Shown: positions 7,423 through 16,772, numbered from the stretch's first letter. The stretch: 64,000 nt of DNA from Curtobacterium sp. MCPF17_052 (GCF_003234085.1 NZ_QKSD01000001.1:186001-250000); one strand, 5' to 3'. The notes: generated by a model from the letters alone, not told the origin. A program made the numbers and translations.

Positions 7423-8691
7423 TCAGGCCGCCCCGTGGCTGGCGCGGCTGCGACGCGACAGCGAGTCGATGATGACCGCGAGCAGCAGGACGGCTCCGGT
7501 GATCATGTAGCGGATCGACGAGTCGAGGCTGAGCAGGGTGAGCCCGTTCGAGATCGACTGGATCACGATGATGCCGAGCAGCGCCGACCACGCGCTGCCG
7601 CGTCCGCCGAAGAGGCTCGTCCCGCCGATGACCGCCGCCGCGATCGCGTTGAGGTTCGTGTCCCCGGCACCGGAGGACAGGCTGGCCGAGTTGAGCCGAG
7701 CGGCAGCCAGGATGCCGCCGATCGTGGCGAACAGCGACGTGAGCATGAACACCGAGATGTAGATGCGGTTCACCCGGATCCCGGAGCGGCGTGCGGCCTC
7801 GACGTTGCCGCCGACCGCGAAGACCGAGCGGCCCCAGCGGGTGCGCTTGAGCAGGAAGTTCATCAGCACGACGAGCACCACGAAGAACACGAACGACGTG
7901 CCGGTGCCGAAGTCCCGCGACAGGTACCAGACCATCACCGCGAGCCCGATGAACAGGGCGGCGGACTTCGCGATCGTCAGGGACATCGCGCCGGTGGACA
8001 GGCCGGCACGGCGACGACGACCGGCGCGACGGACCTCGGTGATGAACAGTCCGCCGGCGGCGACCGCGGCGAGCACGTACGCCAGCCACGGCGGCAGGTA
8101 CGACGCCGAGGCGAACTGCACGATCGGCGACGTGTAGGGCAGGTTGATCGAGCCGTTCGGGCCGAGGATGAGCAGCTGCAGGCCCAGGAACCCGAGCAGA
8201 CCGGCCAGGGTGATGACGAAGCTCGGGACACCGAAGCGGGTGAAGAGCAGACCGTAGAGCAGACCGGCTGCCGCGCCGACTGCCAGTGCGACGACGATGA
8301 CGAGCCACAGCGGCCATCCGAGGGACGTCAGCCCCTGACCGAGGATCGCCGCCGCCAGTCCGCTGACGCTGCCGACGGACAGGTCGATCTCGCCGAGGAG
8401 CAGGACGAGGACGATGCCGATCGCGATGGTGCCGACCGCGGCACACTGCAGGGCGAGGTTGACCAGGTTGCCCGGGGACAGGAAGTCGGGCGACAGCGCC
8501 TGGAACACCGCCCAGATCACGATGAGGCCGACCACGACCGGCAGGGAGCCGATGTCGCCGCCCCGGACCCGCCGGACGAACGCCTTCGCGGCGCCGCCGA
8601 GGCCCTGGTCGCGGAGCAGCCGCTCGTCCTGCAGGTCGGCCGCCGACGGGGTCGGGGTCGATGCGGTGAGGGTCTCGTCGGTCTTGCTCAT
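7423..8691 (-). CDS. Sugar ABC transporter permease, XylH/RbsC type
   Basis: A 422-residue polytopic membrane protein, the channel subunit of a CUT2-class monosaccharide importer. After a 45-residue cytoplasmic leader it has about ten membrane helices. It contains the family signature GEIDLSVGSVSGLAA (about 100-115) and, near the end, GGTSLFGGRGSAWSALLGIIVIQSISNG, the ATPase-coupling region. Its ATG overlaps the ATPase stop in an ATGA arrangement. It is the last gene of the ROK, binding protein, ATPase, permease series, which reads leftwards. Likely cargo is xylose, ribose or a similar sugar; specificity cannot be read from the sequence. Confidence 0.9.
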   Translation of the reverse strand: MSKTDETLTASTPTPSAADLQDERLLRDQGLGGAAKAFVRRVRGGDIGSLPVVVGLIVIWAVFQALSPDFLSPGNLVNLALQCAAVGTIAIGIVLVLLLGEIDLSVGSVSGLAAAILGQGLTSLGWPLWLVIVVALAVGAAAGLLYGLLFTRFGVPSFVITLAGLLGFLGLQLLILGPNGSINLPYTSPIVQFASASYLPPWLAYVLAAVAAGGLFITEVRRAGRRRRAGLSTGAMSLTIAKSAALFIGLAVMVWYLSRDFGTGTSFVFFVVLVVLMNFLLKRTRWGRSVFAVGGNVEAARRSGIRVNRIYISVFMLTSLFATIGGILAAARLNSASLSSGAGDTNLNAIAAAVIGGTSLFGGRGSAWSALLGIIVIQSISNGLTLLSLDSSIRYMITGAVLLLAVIIDSLSRRSRASHGAA

Positions 8692-9497
8692 GCGCTGGTC
8701 TCCTGCTCGGTCCGGGCCGCGGCACGACGGGTGACGGCGTTGTCGGTCGCGCCGGTGATGGCCGCGATGATCTCCTCGTAGGAGACGTCGTCGATGCGGA
8801 AGGTGCCGTTGTTCCGACCGAGCCGCAGCACCGCGACCCGGTCGGCGACGGCCTGCACGTCGGCGAGGTTGTGGCTGATGAGGACGACGCCGAGGCCGCG
8901 CTCACGGAGGCGCTCGACGAGGTTGAGGACCTCGGCGGTCTGCGCGACGCCGAGCGCCGCGGTCGGTTCGTCGAGGATGACGACCTGCGGATCACCGATC
9001 AGGGACCGGGCGATCGCGACGGTCTGCCGCTGCCCACCGGACAGCGACGCGATCGGGATGCGGACGGACGGGATCCGCGCGGCGAGCTGCTGCAGGAGCT
9101 CCCACGAGCGGCGTTCCATCTCCTCCTCGTCGAGGAAGGGATTGGCGATCTCCCGACCGAGGTACAGGTTCGACACCACGTCGAGGTTGTCGGCGAGGGC
9201 GAGGTCCTGGAAGACCGTGGCGATGCCGAGCGACTGGGCCGCTGCCGGGTTCGGGACGGTGACCTCGTCGCCGTTGAAGGTGATCGTGCCACCGTCCGGC
9301 GTGTAGACCCCGGCGAGGATCTTCACGAACGTCGACTTGCCGGCGCCGTTGTCGCCGACGATGGCGACGACTTCGCCCGGGTAGACGTCGAAGTCGATGT
9401 CGCTGAGGGCCTGGACGGCACCGAACCGCTTGTCGATGCCGCGGAGGGACATCACGGGTTCGGTGGTGGGGTGTGCTGCTGGGGGCTCGATGCTCAC
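8688..9497 (-). CDS. Sugar ABC transporter ATP-binding protein (single ABC domain)
   Basis: A 269-residue ATPase. Walker A is GDNGAGKS at 48-55, the Q-loop is VFQDLAL, the signature is LSGGQRQ, Walker B is VVILDEPTAAL, and the switch histidine is in LISHNL. CUT2 systems usually have a duplicated ATPase of about 500 residues; this single-domain form is the known XylG-short/FrcA type and would act as a homodimer. Its 3' end overlaps the permease start by four bases. A strong hairpin lies between it and the upstream binding-protein gene. It energises uptake on the cytoplasmic face. Confidence 0.9.
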   Translation of the reverse strand: MSIEPPAAHPTTEPVMSLRGIDKRFGAVQALSDIDFDVYPGEVVAIVGDNGAGKSTFVKILAGVYTPDGGTITFNGDEVTVPNPAAAQSLGIATVFQDLALADNLDVVSNLYLGREIANPFLDEEEMERRSWELLQQLAARIPSVRIPIASLSGGQRQTVAIARSLIGDPQVVILDEPTAALGVAQTAEVLNLVERLRERGLGVVLISHNLADVQAVADRVAVLRLGRNNGTFRIDDVSYEEIIAAITGATDNAVTRRAAARTEQETSA

Positions 9498-9526
9498 GGT
9501 GTCGTCCTCGATCGAAAGTGCGTGAG

Positions 9527-9556
9527 GGCCGCCCGGTCCGATCGGACCGGGCGGCC
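9527..9556. terminator. Intercistronic hairpin between binding-protein and ATPase genes
   Basis: A 14-base perfect stem with a two-base loop (30 bases in all) begins 11 bases after the binding-protein stop and 30 bases before the ATPase start. It probably attenuates read-through or protects the upstream mRNA, giving more binding protein than transporter. Confidence 0.75.
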
Positions 9557-9567
9557 GGGGGTGTTCC

Positions 9568-10683
9568 TTACTCGATGCCGTTCTTCGAGCAGGCGCTCGC
9601 GTACTGCGAGGTGCACACCTGCGCGACCTTGTAGAGGCCGTCCTTGATGACGGTGTCCTGCACGTTGTCGGTGGTCACGGCGACCGGGTCGAGGAGGGTG
9701 GACTGCACGCTCGCGCCGCCCGCCGTCTTCGTGGTGGTGTCGCCCTTCGGGGTCTCACCCTTGGCGAACTGGATGGCCAGGTCGGCCGCCTTCGACGCCT
9801 CGGGCTTGAACGCCTTGTAGACGGTCATGTACTGCTCGCCCGAGAGGATGCGCTGGATGCCGGCGAGGGACGCGTCCTGGCCGGTGACGGGCGGGAGCTC
9901 GGAGACGCCCGCCGACTTCAGGGCCGCGATGACGCCGCCGCCGGTGTCGTCGTTGGCGGCGTAGACGCCGGTGATCTTGTCCGCACCGAGCTTGCTGATC
10001 TGCCCGGCGGCCCAGTCCTGTGCCTTGGCGGGGTCCCATCCGGGGGTGTCGTACTCGGCGAGCACCTCGTACCCGCTGTCGTCGATCGCCTTGTGGGCAC
10101 CGGCCTTGAACTGCGAGGCGTTGTTGTCCGTGGGCGAACCGTTCACCATGATGATGCCCGAGCCTTCGGGGACGTTCTTCGCCTTGAGGGCCTTGACGAG
10201 CGCCTCGCCCTGCAGCTGGCCGACCTTCTCGTTGTCGAACGAGATGTAGTAGCTGAGGTCGGGGCTGTTGATCAGCCGGTCGTAGGAGATGACCGGCACC
10301 TTCTTGGCCTTGGCCTGCTGCACGATCGATGCCGCTGCTTCGCCGTCGAACGGGTCGAGGACCAGGACCTTGACGCCCTGCGTGAGCATCGACTGCGCCT
10401 GCTGCAGCTGCTTGGACGCGTCACCGTCGGCGTTCGCGTAGACGACGGAGCATCCGCTGCACTGCTTCTTCACCTCGGCGGTGAAGAGCGGGCGGTCGGC
10501 GCTGGCGTAGCGGGCCGTGACGGAGTCGGGCAGGAGCAGGCCGATCTTGGCCGTGGAGGCGTCGCCCCCGCCGCCGCCGGAACCCGTCCCCGCGTCCGCT
10601 CCGTTCGAACAGCCCGCCAGGGTGGTGATCGCGAGCAGGAGGGCGCCGACGCCCAGCATGGCTCGTGTGGTGGCTTTCTTCAT
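9568..10683 (-). CDS. Sugar ABC transporter substrate-binding lipoprotein (periplasmic-binding family 4)
   Basis: A 371-residue exported binding protein. A lysine-containing signal peptide ends in the lipobox LAGC (Cys25), so the mature protein is anchored to the outer face of the membrane. It is followed by a Gly/Ser linker and a ribose/xylose-binding-protein-type fold: LLLPDSVTARYASADRPLF, VLVLDPFDGEAAASIVQQAKAKKVPVISYDRL and GVYAANDDTGGGVIAALKSAG. I start at the ATG at 10683 (GGAGG seven bases upstream); the longer frame adds a non-signal leader. It delivers the sugar to the adjacent single-ATPase importer and is probably controlled by the ROK gene just upstream. Confidence 0.92.
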   Translation of the reverse strand: MKKATTRAMLGVGALLLAITTLAGCSNGADAGTGSGGGGGDASTAKIGLLLPDSVTARYASADRPLFTAEVKKQCSGCSVVYANADGDASKQLQQAQSMLTQGVKVLVLDPFDGEAAASIVQQAKAKKVPVISYDRLINSPDLSYYISFDNEKVGQLQGEALVKALKAKNVPEGSGIIMVNGSPTDNNASQFKAGAHKAIDDSGYEVLAEYDTPGWDPAKAQDWAAGQISKLGADKITGVYAANDDTGGGVIAALKSAGVSELPPVTGQDASLAGIQRILSGEQYMTVYKAFKPEASKAADLAIQFAKGETPKGDTTTKTAGGASVQSTLLDPVAVTTDNVQDTVIKDGLYKVAQVCTSQYASACSKNGIE

Positions 10684-10803
10684 CGAAATGTCCTCCAACA
10701 GGTGGACCGCCCACGTTGGCGGTGACCTGAGTGTGCCAGCGGCGGTTCTTGGCTGCAAGAGTTGAACGCAAGGGTGCGGTGCCGTGACGAAATCGTTATC
10801 AAG

Positions 10804-11976
10804 TCACCGCGAGTGGCGCACGTCCACCGCTTCGATCGCGACCGCCAACGCCCCGGTCACCGCGGCCTTCTCACCGAGTTGGCCCTGCACGACGTCCGGG
10901 GTGCCGTCCGCGTCGACGATGAGCATCGACTCGAGGGCGTGCCGCATCGGGCCGAGGAGCAGCTCCCCGGCACGGGCGAACTCCCCGGTCACCACGAGCC
11001 GCTCCGGGTCGAGCACGTTGCACAGCCCCACCGCCGCCGTGCCGATCGCCCGGCCGGCGTCCGCGATCGCCCGGATGCACACCGGGTCGCCCGACATCGC
11101 ACGGAGGATCAGGTCTGCCGTCTTCAGGGTGCCGACCTCGTCGCGGACACCCTCGAGCACCGCGGGGGCACCGGCCACCGCCTCCAGGCAGCCACGGTTG
11201 CCGCAGCGGCAGATCGGGCCGTGCGGGACGACGGGCGTGTGCCCGAACTCCCCCGCGACGCCGTGGTGCCCGCGGAACAACCGTCCGTCCAGGATCAGAC
11301 CTGCCCCGATGCCGTTGCCGACGTCCAGCGTGATCACCGTGTCCCGCCCCCGGGCCGCCCCGCTCCGGTGCTCCGCGAGCGCCGACAGGTTCGCCGAGTT
11401 GTCGACCTGCACGGGCTTGCCGACCCGCCGCTCGAGCGACTGCCCGATCGGCAGACCGTCCCAGCCGCGGAGGATGCCACCACGGGCGGTCATGCCGGTC
11501 CGCCGGTCGATCGGCGCCGCGACGGCCAGACCGACGGCCAGCACCTCGTCCATCGACGACTCCACCGACTCGGCCATGTCCATCACGAGCAGCGCGGTCT
11601 TGTCGAGCTCGGCGTCGGCCCGGTGGTCGCGGGCCAGGGGCATGTGCCGCTCGGCCAGGACGGTCCCGTTGAGGTCGGACAGCGCCAAGCGCAGGTGCCG
11701 GGGCGAGACGTGCACGCCGGCGACCAGACCGAGACCGTGCGGCAGCGTCACCCGCAGTGCCCGGCGCCCGCTCGAGGTGCTCGGCGTCGCATGCAGGGCG
11801 CCGGTGGCGACGAGTTCCTTGACGATGTTCGACACGGTCGCGGGGCTGAGGCCGGTCGCGCCGGCCAGCTCGACCTGCGTCAGGCCGCCGTGCCGCTTGA
11901 CCGCCGCCACGACTCGACCCCGGTTGGCTTCACGCAGTGAAGCTTGGCTGCCCGGACTCCGTCGTGGCTCTGACAC
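10804..11976 (-). CDS. ROK family transcriptional regulator of the sugar importer
   Basis: A 390-residue regulator: an N-terminal winged helix (about 10-75, with VKRHGGLTQVELAGATGLSPATVSNIVKELVATG) and a C-terminal ROK sugar-kinase-like domain with the zinc site CRCGNRGCLEAV and the ATP-site run VITLDVGNGIGAGLILDG. Such proteins repress sugar operons until a sugar or sugar phosphate binds. It is 120 bases upstream of the binding-protein gene and transcribed in the same direction, so it probably controls that operon and itself. I chose the GTG at 11976 because the helix-turn-helix follows; the longer frame runs into a repeat hairpin. Confidence 0.9.
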   Translation of the reverse strand: MSEPRRSPGSQASLREANRGRVVAAVKRHGGLTQVELAGATGLSPATVSNIVKELVATGALHATPSTSSGRRALRVTLPHGLGLVAGVHVSPRHLRLALSDLNGTVLAERHMPLARDHRADAELDKTALLVMDMAESVESSMDEVLAVGLAVAAPIDRRTGMTARGGILRGWDGLPIGQSLERRVGKPVQVDNSANLSALAEHRSGAARGRDTVITLDVGNGIGAGLILDGRLFRGHHGVAGEFGHTPVVPHGPICRCGNRGCLEAVAGAPAVLEGVRDEVGTLKTADLILRAMSGDPVCIRAIADAGRAIGTAAVGLCNVLDPERLVVTGEFARAGELLLGPMRHALESMLIVDADGTPDVVQGQLGEKAAVTGALAVAIEAVDVRHSR

Positions 11977-11998
11977 GGGGACAGCGTAACGGGCAGCC

Positions 11999-12039
11999 CG
12001 TGACGGACGGCTCGTGACGGACGGCTCGTGACGGACGGG
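11999..12039. repeat. Tandem repeat of a 14-bp GTGACGGACGGCTC unit
   Basis: Three adjacent near-identical copies of CGTGACGGACGGCT run into the left arm of the hairpin at 12031, which shares the GACGGACGG core. The array appears to be made by tandem duplication of the hairpin's outer arm. Confidence 0.8.
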
Positions 12040-12076
12040 AGGCGCGGTGCCCGCTGGCACCGCGCCTCCCGTCCGT
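12031..12076. terminator. GGACGGGAGGC hairpin, perfect copy
   Basis: Twenty-one-base perfect arms (12031-12051, 12056-12076) and a four-base loop. It lies 18 bases past the stop of the leftward OpuCC-like gene, with the CGACCA-type flank typical of the family between stop and stem. It terminates the compatible-solute operon. Confidence 0.85.
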
Positions 12077-12094
12077 TCGTGGTCGCGTCGCGAC

Positions 12095-13120
12095 CTAGGG
12101 CTTCGTGATGAAGCCCTCCTTCACCATCCACTCGAACGCCACGTCCGCGGGCTCGCGCCCCTCGACGTCGACCTGCCGGTTGAGTTCCTGCAGCACCGCG
12201 TCGGTGAGCTTCGGCGAGATCTGGTCGTAGACCCCCTCGAGCTGCGGGTACTGCTCGAGCGCGGAGCTGGAGAGCACCGGCGCCACGTTGTAGGCCGGGA
12301 AGAAGCCCTGGTCGTCCTCGAGCACCTGCAGTCCGAGCGACTTGATGCGCCCGTCCGTGGTGAACACCTCACCGAAGTTGCACGTGCCGCGGTCGGTCGC
12401 CGTGTACACGGTGCCGGTGTCGAGGATGTCGACGTTGCCCTTCGGGATCGCTCCGTCGCCGGAGCCGCCGAGGGTCATGCCGTACTTCGCGAGCATCGGC
12501 TTGAACCCGTCGGCGCGCGAGTTGAACTCGGACTCCACGCAGAACGTGCGCTGATCGGCGGGCAGGTCGGCGATCTGTGACAGCTTCGTGATGCCGTCGA
12601 GGTCCTTCACCGCCTCCTTCCGCACCGCGAACGCGTACGTGTTGTTCATCGGGGCGGGCTTCAGCCAGGTGAGCCCGTTGCCGGCGTCCTCGTCCTTGAC
12701 GGCCTGCCACTGCTCCGTCTTGTCCGGGATCCCCTCCTTGTGCCCCATGAAGGTCAGCCAGGCGGTGCCGGTGTACTCGTACGTCATGTCGGCGTCGTGC
12801 GAGGTCATCAGCTGACGGACGGCCACCGAGCCCGGGACGTTCGTCTCGTCGGTGACGTCGAAGCCCGCGGCCGAGGCAGCGAGGACCGCGATCTTGCCGA
12901 GGACGAGCTGCTCCGTGAAGTTCTTCGACGTGACCGTGAGCGGTGCGTCCTCGGGCAGGTCGTCGATGTGCTCGATCGTGCCGGGTGCGGCGGCCGGCAC
13001 GAACGCGGCTGCGGGCTGCAGACCACAGCCGGCCAGGAGGCTCGTGGTCGCGCCCGCCAGGACGACGGCGGCGAGCAGACGGCGGGCTCGGCGGCCCGGG
13101 GAGCGCGTGCGGCGGGTCAT
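12095..13120 (-). CDS. Glycine betaine/choline-type ABC substrate-binding lipoprotein
   Basis: A 341-residue exported binding protein of the OpuAC/OpuCC type. A twin-arginine-rich leader is followed by hydrophobic AVVLAGATTSLLAGC, whose cysteine is the lipidation site. The mature part has the family opening TVTSKNFTEQLVLGKI, then NVPGSVAVRQLMTSHDADMTYEYTGTAW and YNVAPVLSSSALEQYP. It would capture a quaternary-amine osmoprotectant for the adjacent importer. Its ATG overlaps the upstream permease stop by four bases. It is the last gene of a four-gene unit with one subunit of each kind plus a second permease. Ligand specificity is not determined here. Confidence 0.9.
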   Translation of the reverse strand: MTRRTRSPGRRARRLLAAVVLAGATTSLLAGCGLQPAAAFVPAAAPGTIEHIDDLPEDAPLTVTSKNFTEQLVLGKIAVLAASAAGFDVTDETNVPGSVAVRQLMTSHDADMTYEYTGTAWLTFMGHKEGIPDKTEQWQAVKDEDAGNGLTWLKPAPMNNTYAFAVRKEAVKDLDGITKLSQIADLPADQRTFCVESEFNSRADGFKPMLAKYGMTLGGSGDGAIPKGNVDILDTGTVYTATDRGTCNFGEVFTTDGRIKSLGLQVLEDDQGFFPAYNVAPVLSSSALEQYPQLEGVYDQISPKLTDAVLQELNRQVDVEGREPADVAFEWMVKEGFITKP

Positions 13121-13881
13121 CGGAGTCCCTTCGGTCGGGCGAACGTCTCGACGATGCGGCCGAGCCAGTCGATGGAGAGGGCGAGGAGCGCGATGAGGAG
13201 CGCCCCGGAGACGAGCACCTTGGGCAGGAACAGGTTCACGCCGGTCGTGATGAGCAGCCCGAGGCCGCCCGCACCGATGAAGGTCGCGAGGGCGGCCGAC
13301 CCGACCAGGAGCACGAGCGCGGTGCGGATGCCCGCGAGCATGACGGGGACGGCGAGCGGCAGTTCGACCTTGAGCAGGACGGCGGCAGCGCTCATGCCCA
13401 TGCCCCGACCGGCCTCGACGAGCCGGGCGTCGACGCTCTCGATGCCGATGATCGTGTTCCGGAGCACCGGCAGGATCGCGTACAGGACGAGCGCGACGAC
13501 GGCGGCCCAGAACGTGAACCCGAGCCAGAAGGCCAGGAGCACGACGAGTCCGACGGCGGGCGCGGCCTGCCCGAAGTTGGCGACGGCCAGGATCGCCCCG
13601 CTCGCCTTCCCCAGGGGGCCGCGCGTGAGTGCGATGCCGAGCGGGATGGCGATGACGAGCACGATGACGGTGGACACCACGGTGAGCATGAGGTGCTGCC
13701 ACGTGAGGTCGAGCAGGCCGGACGGGTTGAGGGTGCTGCGCTCACTGGGGGTCAGGTCCGCGGTGGCGAGCCAGACCGCGAACGCCCCGAGGACCACCAG
13801 GATCGCGACCGGCTGGATCACCAGTCCGCGCCAGCTGGTCCGTTCCCCGGTCGCCGGGGATGCGGTGACGACGTCGCTCAC
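13117..13881 (-). CDS. Compatible-solute ABC transporter permease (OpuCD-like)
   Basis: A 254-residue membrane protein with about six helices. It contains the binding-protein-dependent transport signature region LRNTIIGIESVDARLVEAGRGMGMS, the coupling loop for the ATPase. A leader of about 20 residues precedes the first helix (IQPVAILVVLGAFAVWLA). The GTG at 13881 overlaps the ATPase stop in GTGA form, and its own stop overlaps the binding-protein start, so translation is coupled on both sides. The longer open frame upstream is antisense shadow of the ATPase gene. It pairs with the shorter permease at 15187. Confidence 0.9.
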   Translation of the reverse strand: MSDVVTASPATGERTSWRGLVIQPVAILVVLGAFAVWLATADLTPSERSTLNPSGLLDLTWQHLMLTVVSTVIVLVIAIPLGIALTRGPLGKASGAILAVANFGQAAPAVGLVVLLAFWLGFTFWAAVVALVLYAILPVLRNTIIGIESVDARLVEAGRGMGMSAAAVLLKVELPLAVPVMLAGIRTALVLLVGSAALATFIGAGGLGLLITTGVNLFLPKVLVSGALLIALLALSIDWLGRIVETFARPKGLR

Positions 13882-15200
13882 CGGTCGTCCCGGCCGTCGG
13901 AGCGTGCCGCGTCGGTGGCGAGGGAGTCGTCGGCCGACCCGGCGGGCTCGTCGCCGAGGCCCGCGGGGGTGCTCGGCATCGTCCCGATGGGGTTCGTGTT
14001 CGTCCCGACCGGCGTGTACGCCTGGTCCTCCGCCGCCGCAGCACGGGTGCGGGTGATGGCGTCCATCACCGTCTCGACCGTGATGACGCCTCGGAACGCG
14101 TCCCGACGACCGGTCACCAGGGCGGCGCCGGCACTCGAGACGAGCATGGTGTCGAGCGCGTCGTTCAGGGTCGAGGCCTCGGAGACGACGGGCAGGTTCG
14201 CCTCGATGCCCTCCGGGATCCGGTCCAGGCGCTCGAGCTGGCGGCGCGACGGCCACCCGATCGGTCGCTGACGCCGGTCGACGACGACGGCGTGCCCGTG
14301 TCCGCCGGCTTCGCGCATGCGCTGGAGCACGGCCTCGGTCTGCTCGCCCGGCGAGCAGGTGACGGCGTCGGCCAGTCCGACCTCGCGGACGCGGGTCAGG
14401 GTCAGCTGCTTGAGGCCGGCACCCGAGCCGATGAAGTTCTCCACGAACTCGTTCGCGGGTTCGGCGAGGATCCGCTCCGGGGAGTCGTACTGCACGATGT
14501 GTGCACCCTCGGAGAACACCACGATCCAGTCACCGAGCTTCACGGCCTCGTCGAAGTCGTGGGTGACGATGACGATCGTCTTGTGGAGCTCCGCCTGGAT
14601 GCGGATGAGCTCGTCCTGCAGGCGCTGCCGGGTGATCGGGTCGACGGCACCGAACGGCTCGTCCATGAGCAGCACGGGCGGGTCGGCTGCCAGGGCACGG
14701 GCGACCCCGACACGCTGCTGCTGTCCGCCGGAGAGCTCACGGGGGTATCGGTCGCGGTAGGTGTCCGGGTCGAGGGAGACCAGGTCGAGCAGTTCGTCGA
14801 CCCGGGCGGCGATCTTGTCCTTCGACCAGCCGAGCATCTTCGGCACGACCGCGATGTTCGCCGCGACAGTCATGTGCGGGAAGAGTCCGCCGGCCTGGAT
14901 GACGTAGCCCATCCGGCGACGCAGTTCGTCGCCGTCGATCTTGGTCACGTCGTCGTCGCCGACCACGATGCGACCCTCGGTCGGCTCGATGAGCCGGTTG
15001 ATCATCTTCAGCGTGGTGGTCTTGCCGCAGCCCGAGGGGCCGACGAGCATGACGATCTTGCCGGCCGGGATCTCGAGGGTGATGCCGTCGACCGCGGGCT
15101 TCGCCTGGCCCGGGTACCGCTTGGTGACCTGGTCGAGCAGGATGCTCCGACCGGTGACGTCGGAGTCGGGCGCGGTGGTCGGGGAGTCAGTGCTGGACAC
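13878..15200 (-). CDS. Glycine betaine/proline-type ABC ATPase with C-terminal CBS region
   Basis: A 440-residue ATPase of the OpuCA class. Walker A is GPSGCGKT (about 54-61), the signature is LSGGQQQRVGVARAL, Walker B is VLLMDEPFGAVD, and the switch is VTHDFDEA. Residues about 265-390 form a paired CBS-like region (VTCSPGEQTEAVLQRMREAG, ASTLNDALDTMLVSSAGAALVTGRRDAFRGVITVETVMDAI), which in this family senses ionic strength. A disordered acidic tail follows. The start is a GTG at 15200 that overlaps the upstream permease by 14 bases. It drives uptake of osmoprotectants under salt or drought stress. Confidence 0.92.
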   Translation of the reverse strand: MSSTDSPTTAPDSDVTGRSILLDQVTKRYPGQAKPAVDGITLEIPAGKIVMLVGPSGCGKTTTLKMINRLIEPTEGRIVVGDDDVTKIDGDELRRRMGYVIQAGGLFPHMTVAANIAVVPKMLGWSKDKIAARVDELLDLVSLDPDTYRDRYPRELSGGQQQRVGVARALAADPPVLLMDEPFGAVDPITRQRLQDELIRIQAELHKTIVIVTHDFDEAVKLGDWIVVFSEGAHIVQYDSPERILAEPANEFVENFIGSGAGLKQLTLTRVREVGLADAVTCSPGEQTEAVLQRMREAGGHGHAVVVDRRQRPIGWPSRRQLERLDRIPEGIEANLPVVSEASTLNDALDTMLVSSAGAALVTGRRDAFRGVITVETVMDAITRTRAAAAEDQAYTPVGTNTNPIGTMPSTPAGLGDEPAGSADDSLATDAARSDGRDDR

Positions 15201-15834
15201 GGATACCTCTCGAGGTGGTCAGGCGGCCGAGGCCGAGGAGCAGGAGGTCGAGCACCAGGGCGAGCAACACGACGCCCACGGTGCCGACGATCACGGAGTT
15301 GAGCGAGTTCGCGCCGCCGAGACGGGACAGTCCGGAGAAGATGAAGCTGCCGAGCCCCGGGCCGAGGGCGTACGCGGCGACCGCGGCGACGCCCATCACC
15401 ATCTGCGCGGAGACCCGCACGCCGGTGAGGATGATCGGCCACGCCATCGGCAGTTCGACCTGCACCAGGGTGCGGAAGCGGCTCATGCCGATGCCGCGCG
15501 CCGACTCGACGACCGCGGGCGGGATCTCGTTGAGCCCGACGACGGCGTTGCGGAGGATCGGCAGCGCAGCGAAGAAGGTCACCGTGACGACGGACGGCAC
15601 GACGCCGAACCCGAGCGGCACGAGCAGCAGACCGATGACCGCGAAGGAGGGCAGCGTCAGCCCGATCGTGGAGACCTCGTTCGCGGCGGAACGCAGGCCG
15701 GGTACCCGGTAGACGAGCGCCGCGAGGACCACGGCGATGACGGTCGCGAGCACGACGCACTGGACCACCAGCGAGAAGTGCTGCCAGGACGAGAACCAGA
15801 TCTGGTCCCATCGCTCGGCGATGTACTGGAACAC
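15187..15834 (-). CDS. Compatible-solute ABC transporter permease (OpuCB-like)
   Basis: A 215-residue permease with about five or six membrane segments and the inner-membrane component loop LRNAVVGLNEIPPAVVESARGIGMS. It opens MFQYIAERWDQIWFSSWQHFSLVVQCVVLA, typical of OpuCB subunits. The GTG start at 15834 makes it the first gene of the four-gene operon. The 190 bases between it and the next gene carry the operon promoter; I cannot pick a convincing -10/-35 pair. It forms a heterodimeric channel with the permease at 13117. Confidence 0.9.
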   Translation of the reverse strand: MFQYIAERWDQIWFSSWQHFSLVVQCVVLATVIAVVLAALVYRVPGLRSAANEVSTIGLTLPSFAVIGLLLVPLGFGVVPSVVTVTFFAALPILRNAVVGLNEIPPAVVESARGIGMSRFRTLVQVELPMAWPIILTGVRVSAQMVMGVAAVAAYALGPGLGSFIFSGLSRLGGANSLNSVIVGTVGVVLLALVLDLLLLGLGRLTTSRGIRVQH

Positions 15835-16025
15835 CGGTTCTGCACTCCCTCGGGTCGGCAGTCCGGCCCACGGATCGGGGGACGGACGGCCTCCAAGCTA
15901 CGCAGATGCTCAGCCCAGGCGGGCCCCCCGTCGCGGGATCGCCGGTTCCCCGCCACGACAAGTGCGGAGGGAATCCCTGGTCAGGGCACCATCACCGAGC
16001 TGATCCTGGGAGGTCTGTAACGATC

Positions 16026-16661
16026 TCAGCCGAGGACGGGTACAGCCCCCGAGTGTGCACGGAGCGCGGATGCTCGTCCCGCGACCCGGTCGGACTCCTG
16101 CAGGGCGACCCGCTCAGCCGTGAGCAGCAGCCCGGAGACCTGCTCAGCGGTGCGCCCGGCGCTGTCGTTCCAGGGGGTGAGGTCACGCACGCGGCCCATC
16201 CGGATGTCCGGTGCGGGGCACCAGGTCACCGGCGATCCCTCGGCCGCCGCGAGTGCGTGCCAGACGAGGTCCAGGGAGCGCTGCACCGGCTGCGAGTGCA
16301 CGGCGTGCGGCCCACCCGCGGCGTCGACGACGGCCCCGACCAGGCACGCGCCGACGAGGGGACGGCCGGCCACCTCCGTCGCGGCGGCACTCGACGCGGT
16401 CCGGGTCCGTCCCCGGTCGTCGACGTAGGCGAACCACGCGTGCTGGATCCACCCGCGGTCGACGACCGCGCGGGCGTCCGACAGCACGCGCTGCAGGTCG
16501 GACAGCTCGACGAGGTCGGCATCGAGCCGACGCAGCTGCGCCGCGGTGCGTCGGGCGGCGAGGTGGTCGAGGGCCCGACGGACCCGGCCACGTGGCGCGG
16601 TCCGGGAGGAGGGGGAGGCGTCGGTGGCGACGTCGTGCTGGACGCGGAACTCGAGGGTCAT
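16026..16661 (-). CDS. Hypothetical protein, resembles DUF6197
   Basis: A 211-residue soluble protein. The central part has VVDRGWIQHAWFAYVDDRGRTRT, CLVGAVVDAAGGPHAV and LTPWNDSAGRTAEQVSGLLLTAERVA. The pattern of an early GW, a middle G-A block and a late WND...T..V..L resembles the actinobacterial DUF6197 family, whose function is unknown. The N-terminal 70 residues are Arg-rich and helical. I chose the ATG at 16661 because GGGAGGGG lies just upstream. It is first in its direction, with no operon partner. The DUF match is from memory of the pattern, not a search. Confidence 0.7.
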   Translation of the reverse strand: MTLEFRVQHDVATDASPSSRTAPRGRVRRALDHLAARRTAAQLRRLDADLVELSDLQRVLSDARAVVDRGWIQHAWFAYVDDRGRTRTASSAAATEVAGRPLVGACLVGAVVDAAGGPHAVHSQPVQRSLDLVWHALAAAEGSPVTWCPAPDIRMGRVRDLTPWNDSAGRTAEQVSGLLLTAERVALQESDRVAGRASALRAHSGAVPVLG

Positions 16662-16772
16662 GAGGCCCCTCCCGATCTTCACGTGCACGGATTGGTGTGG
16701 GGAGACGGTAACCCCGTGGTCGCGCTCGCGGTAGCCCCCGTCTCGACGACGTGCGCGAACCGGAGCAGGTCG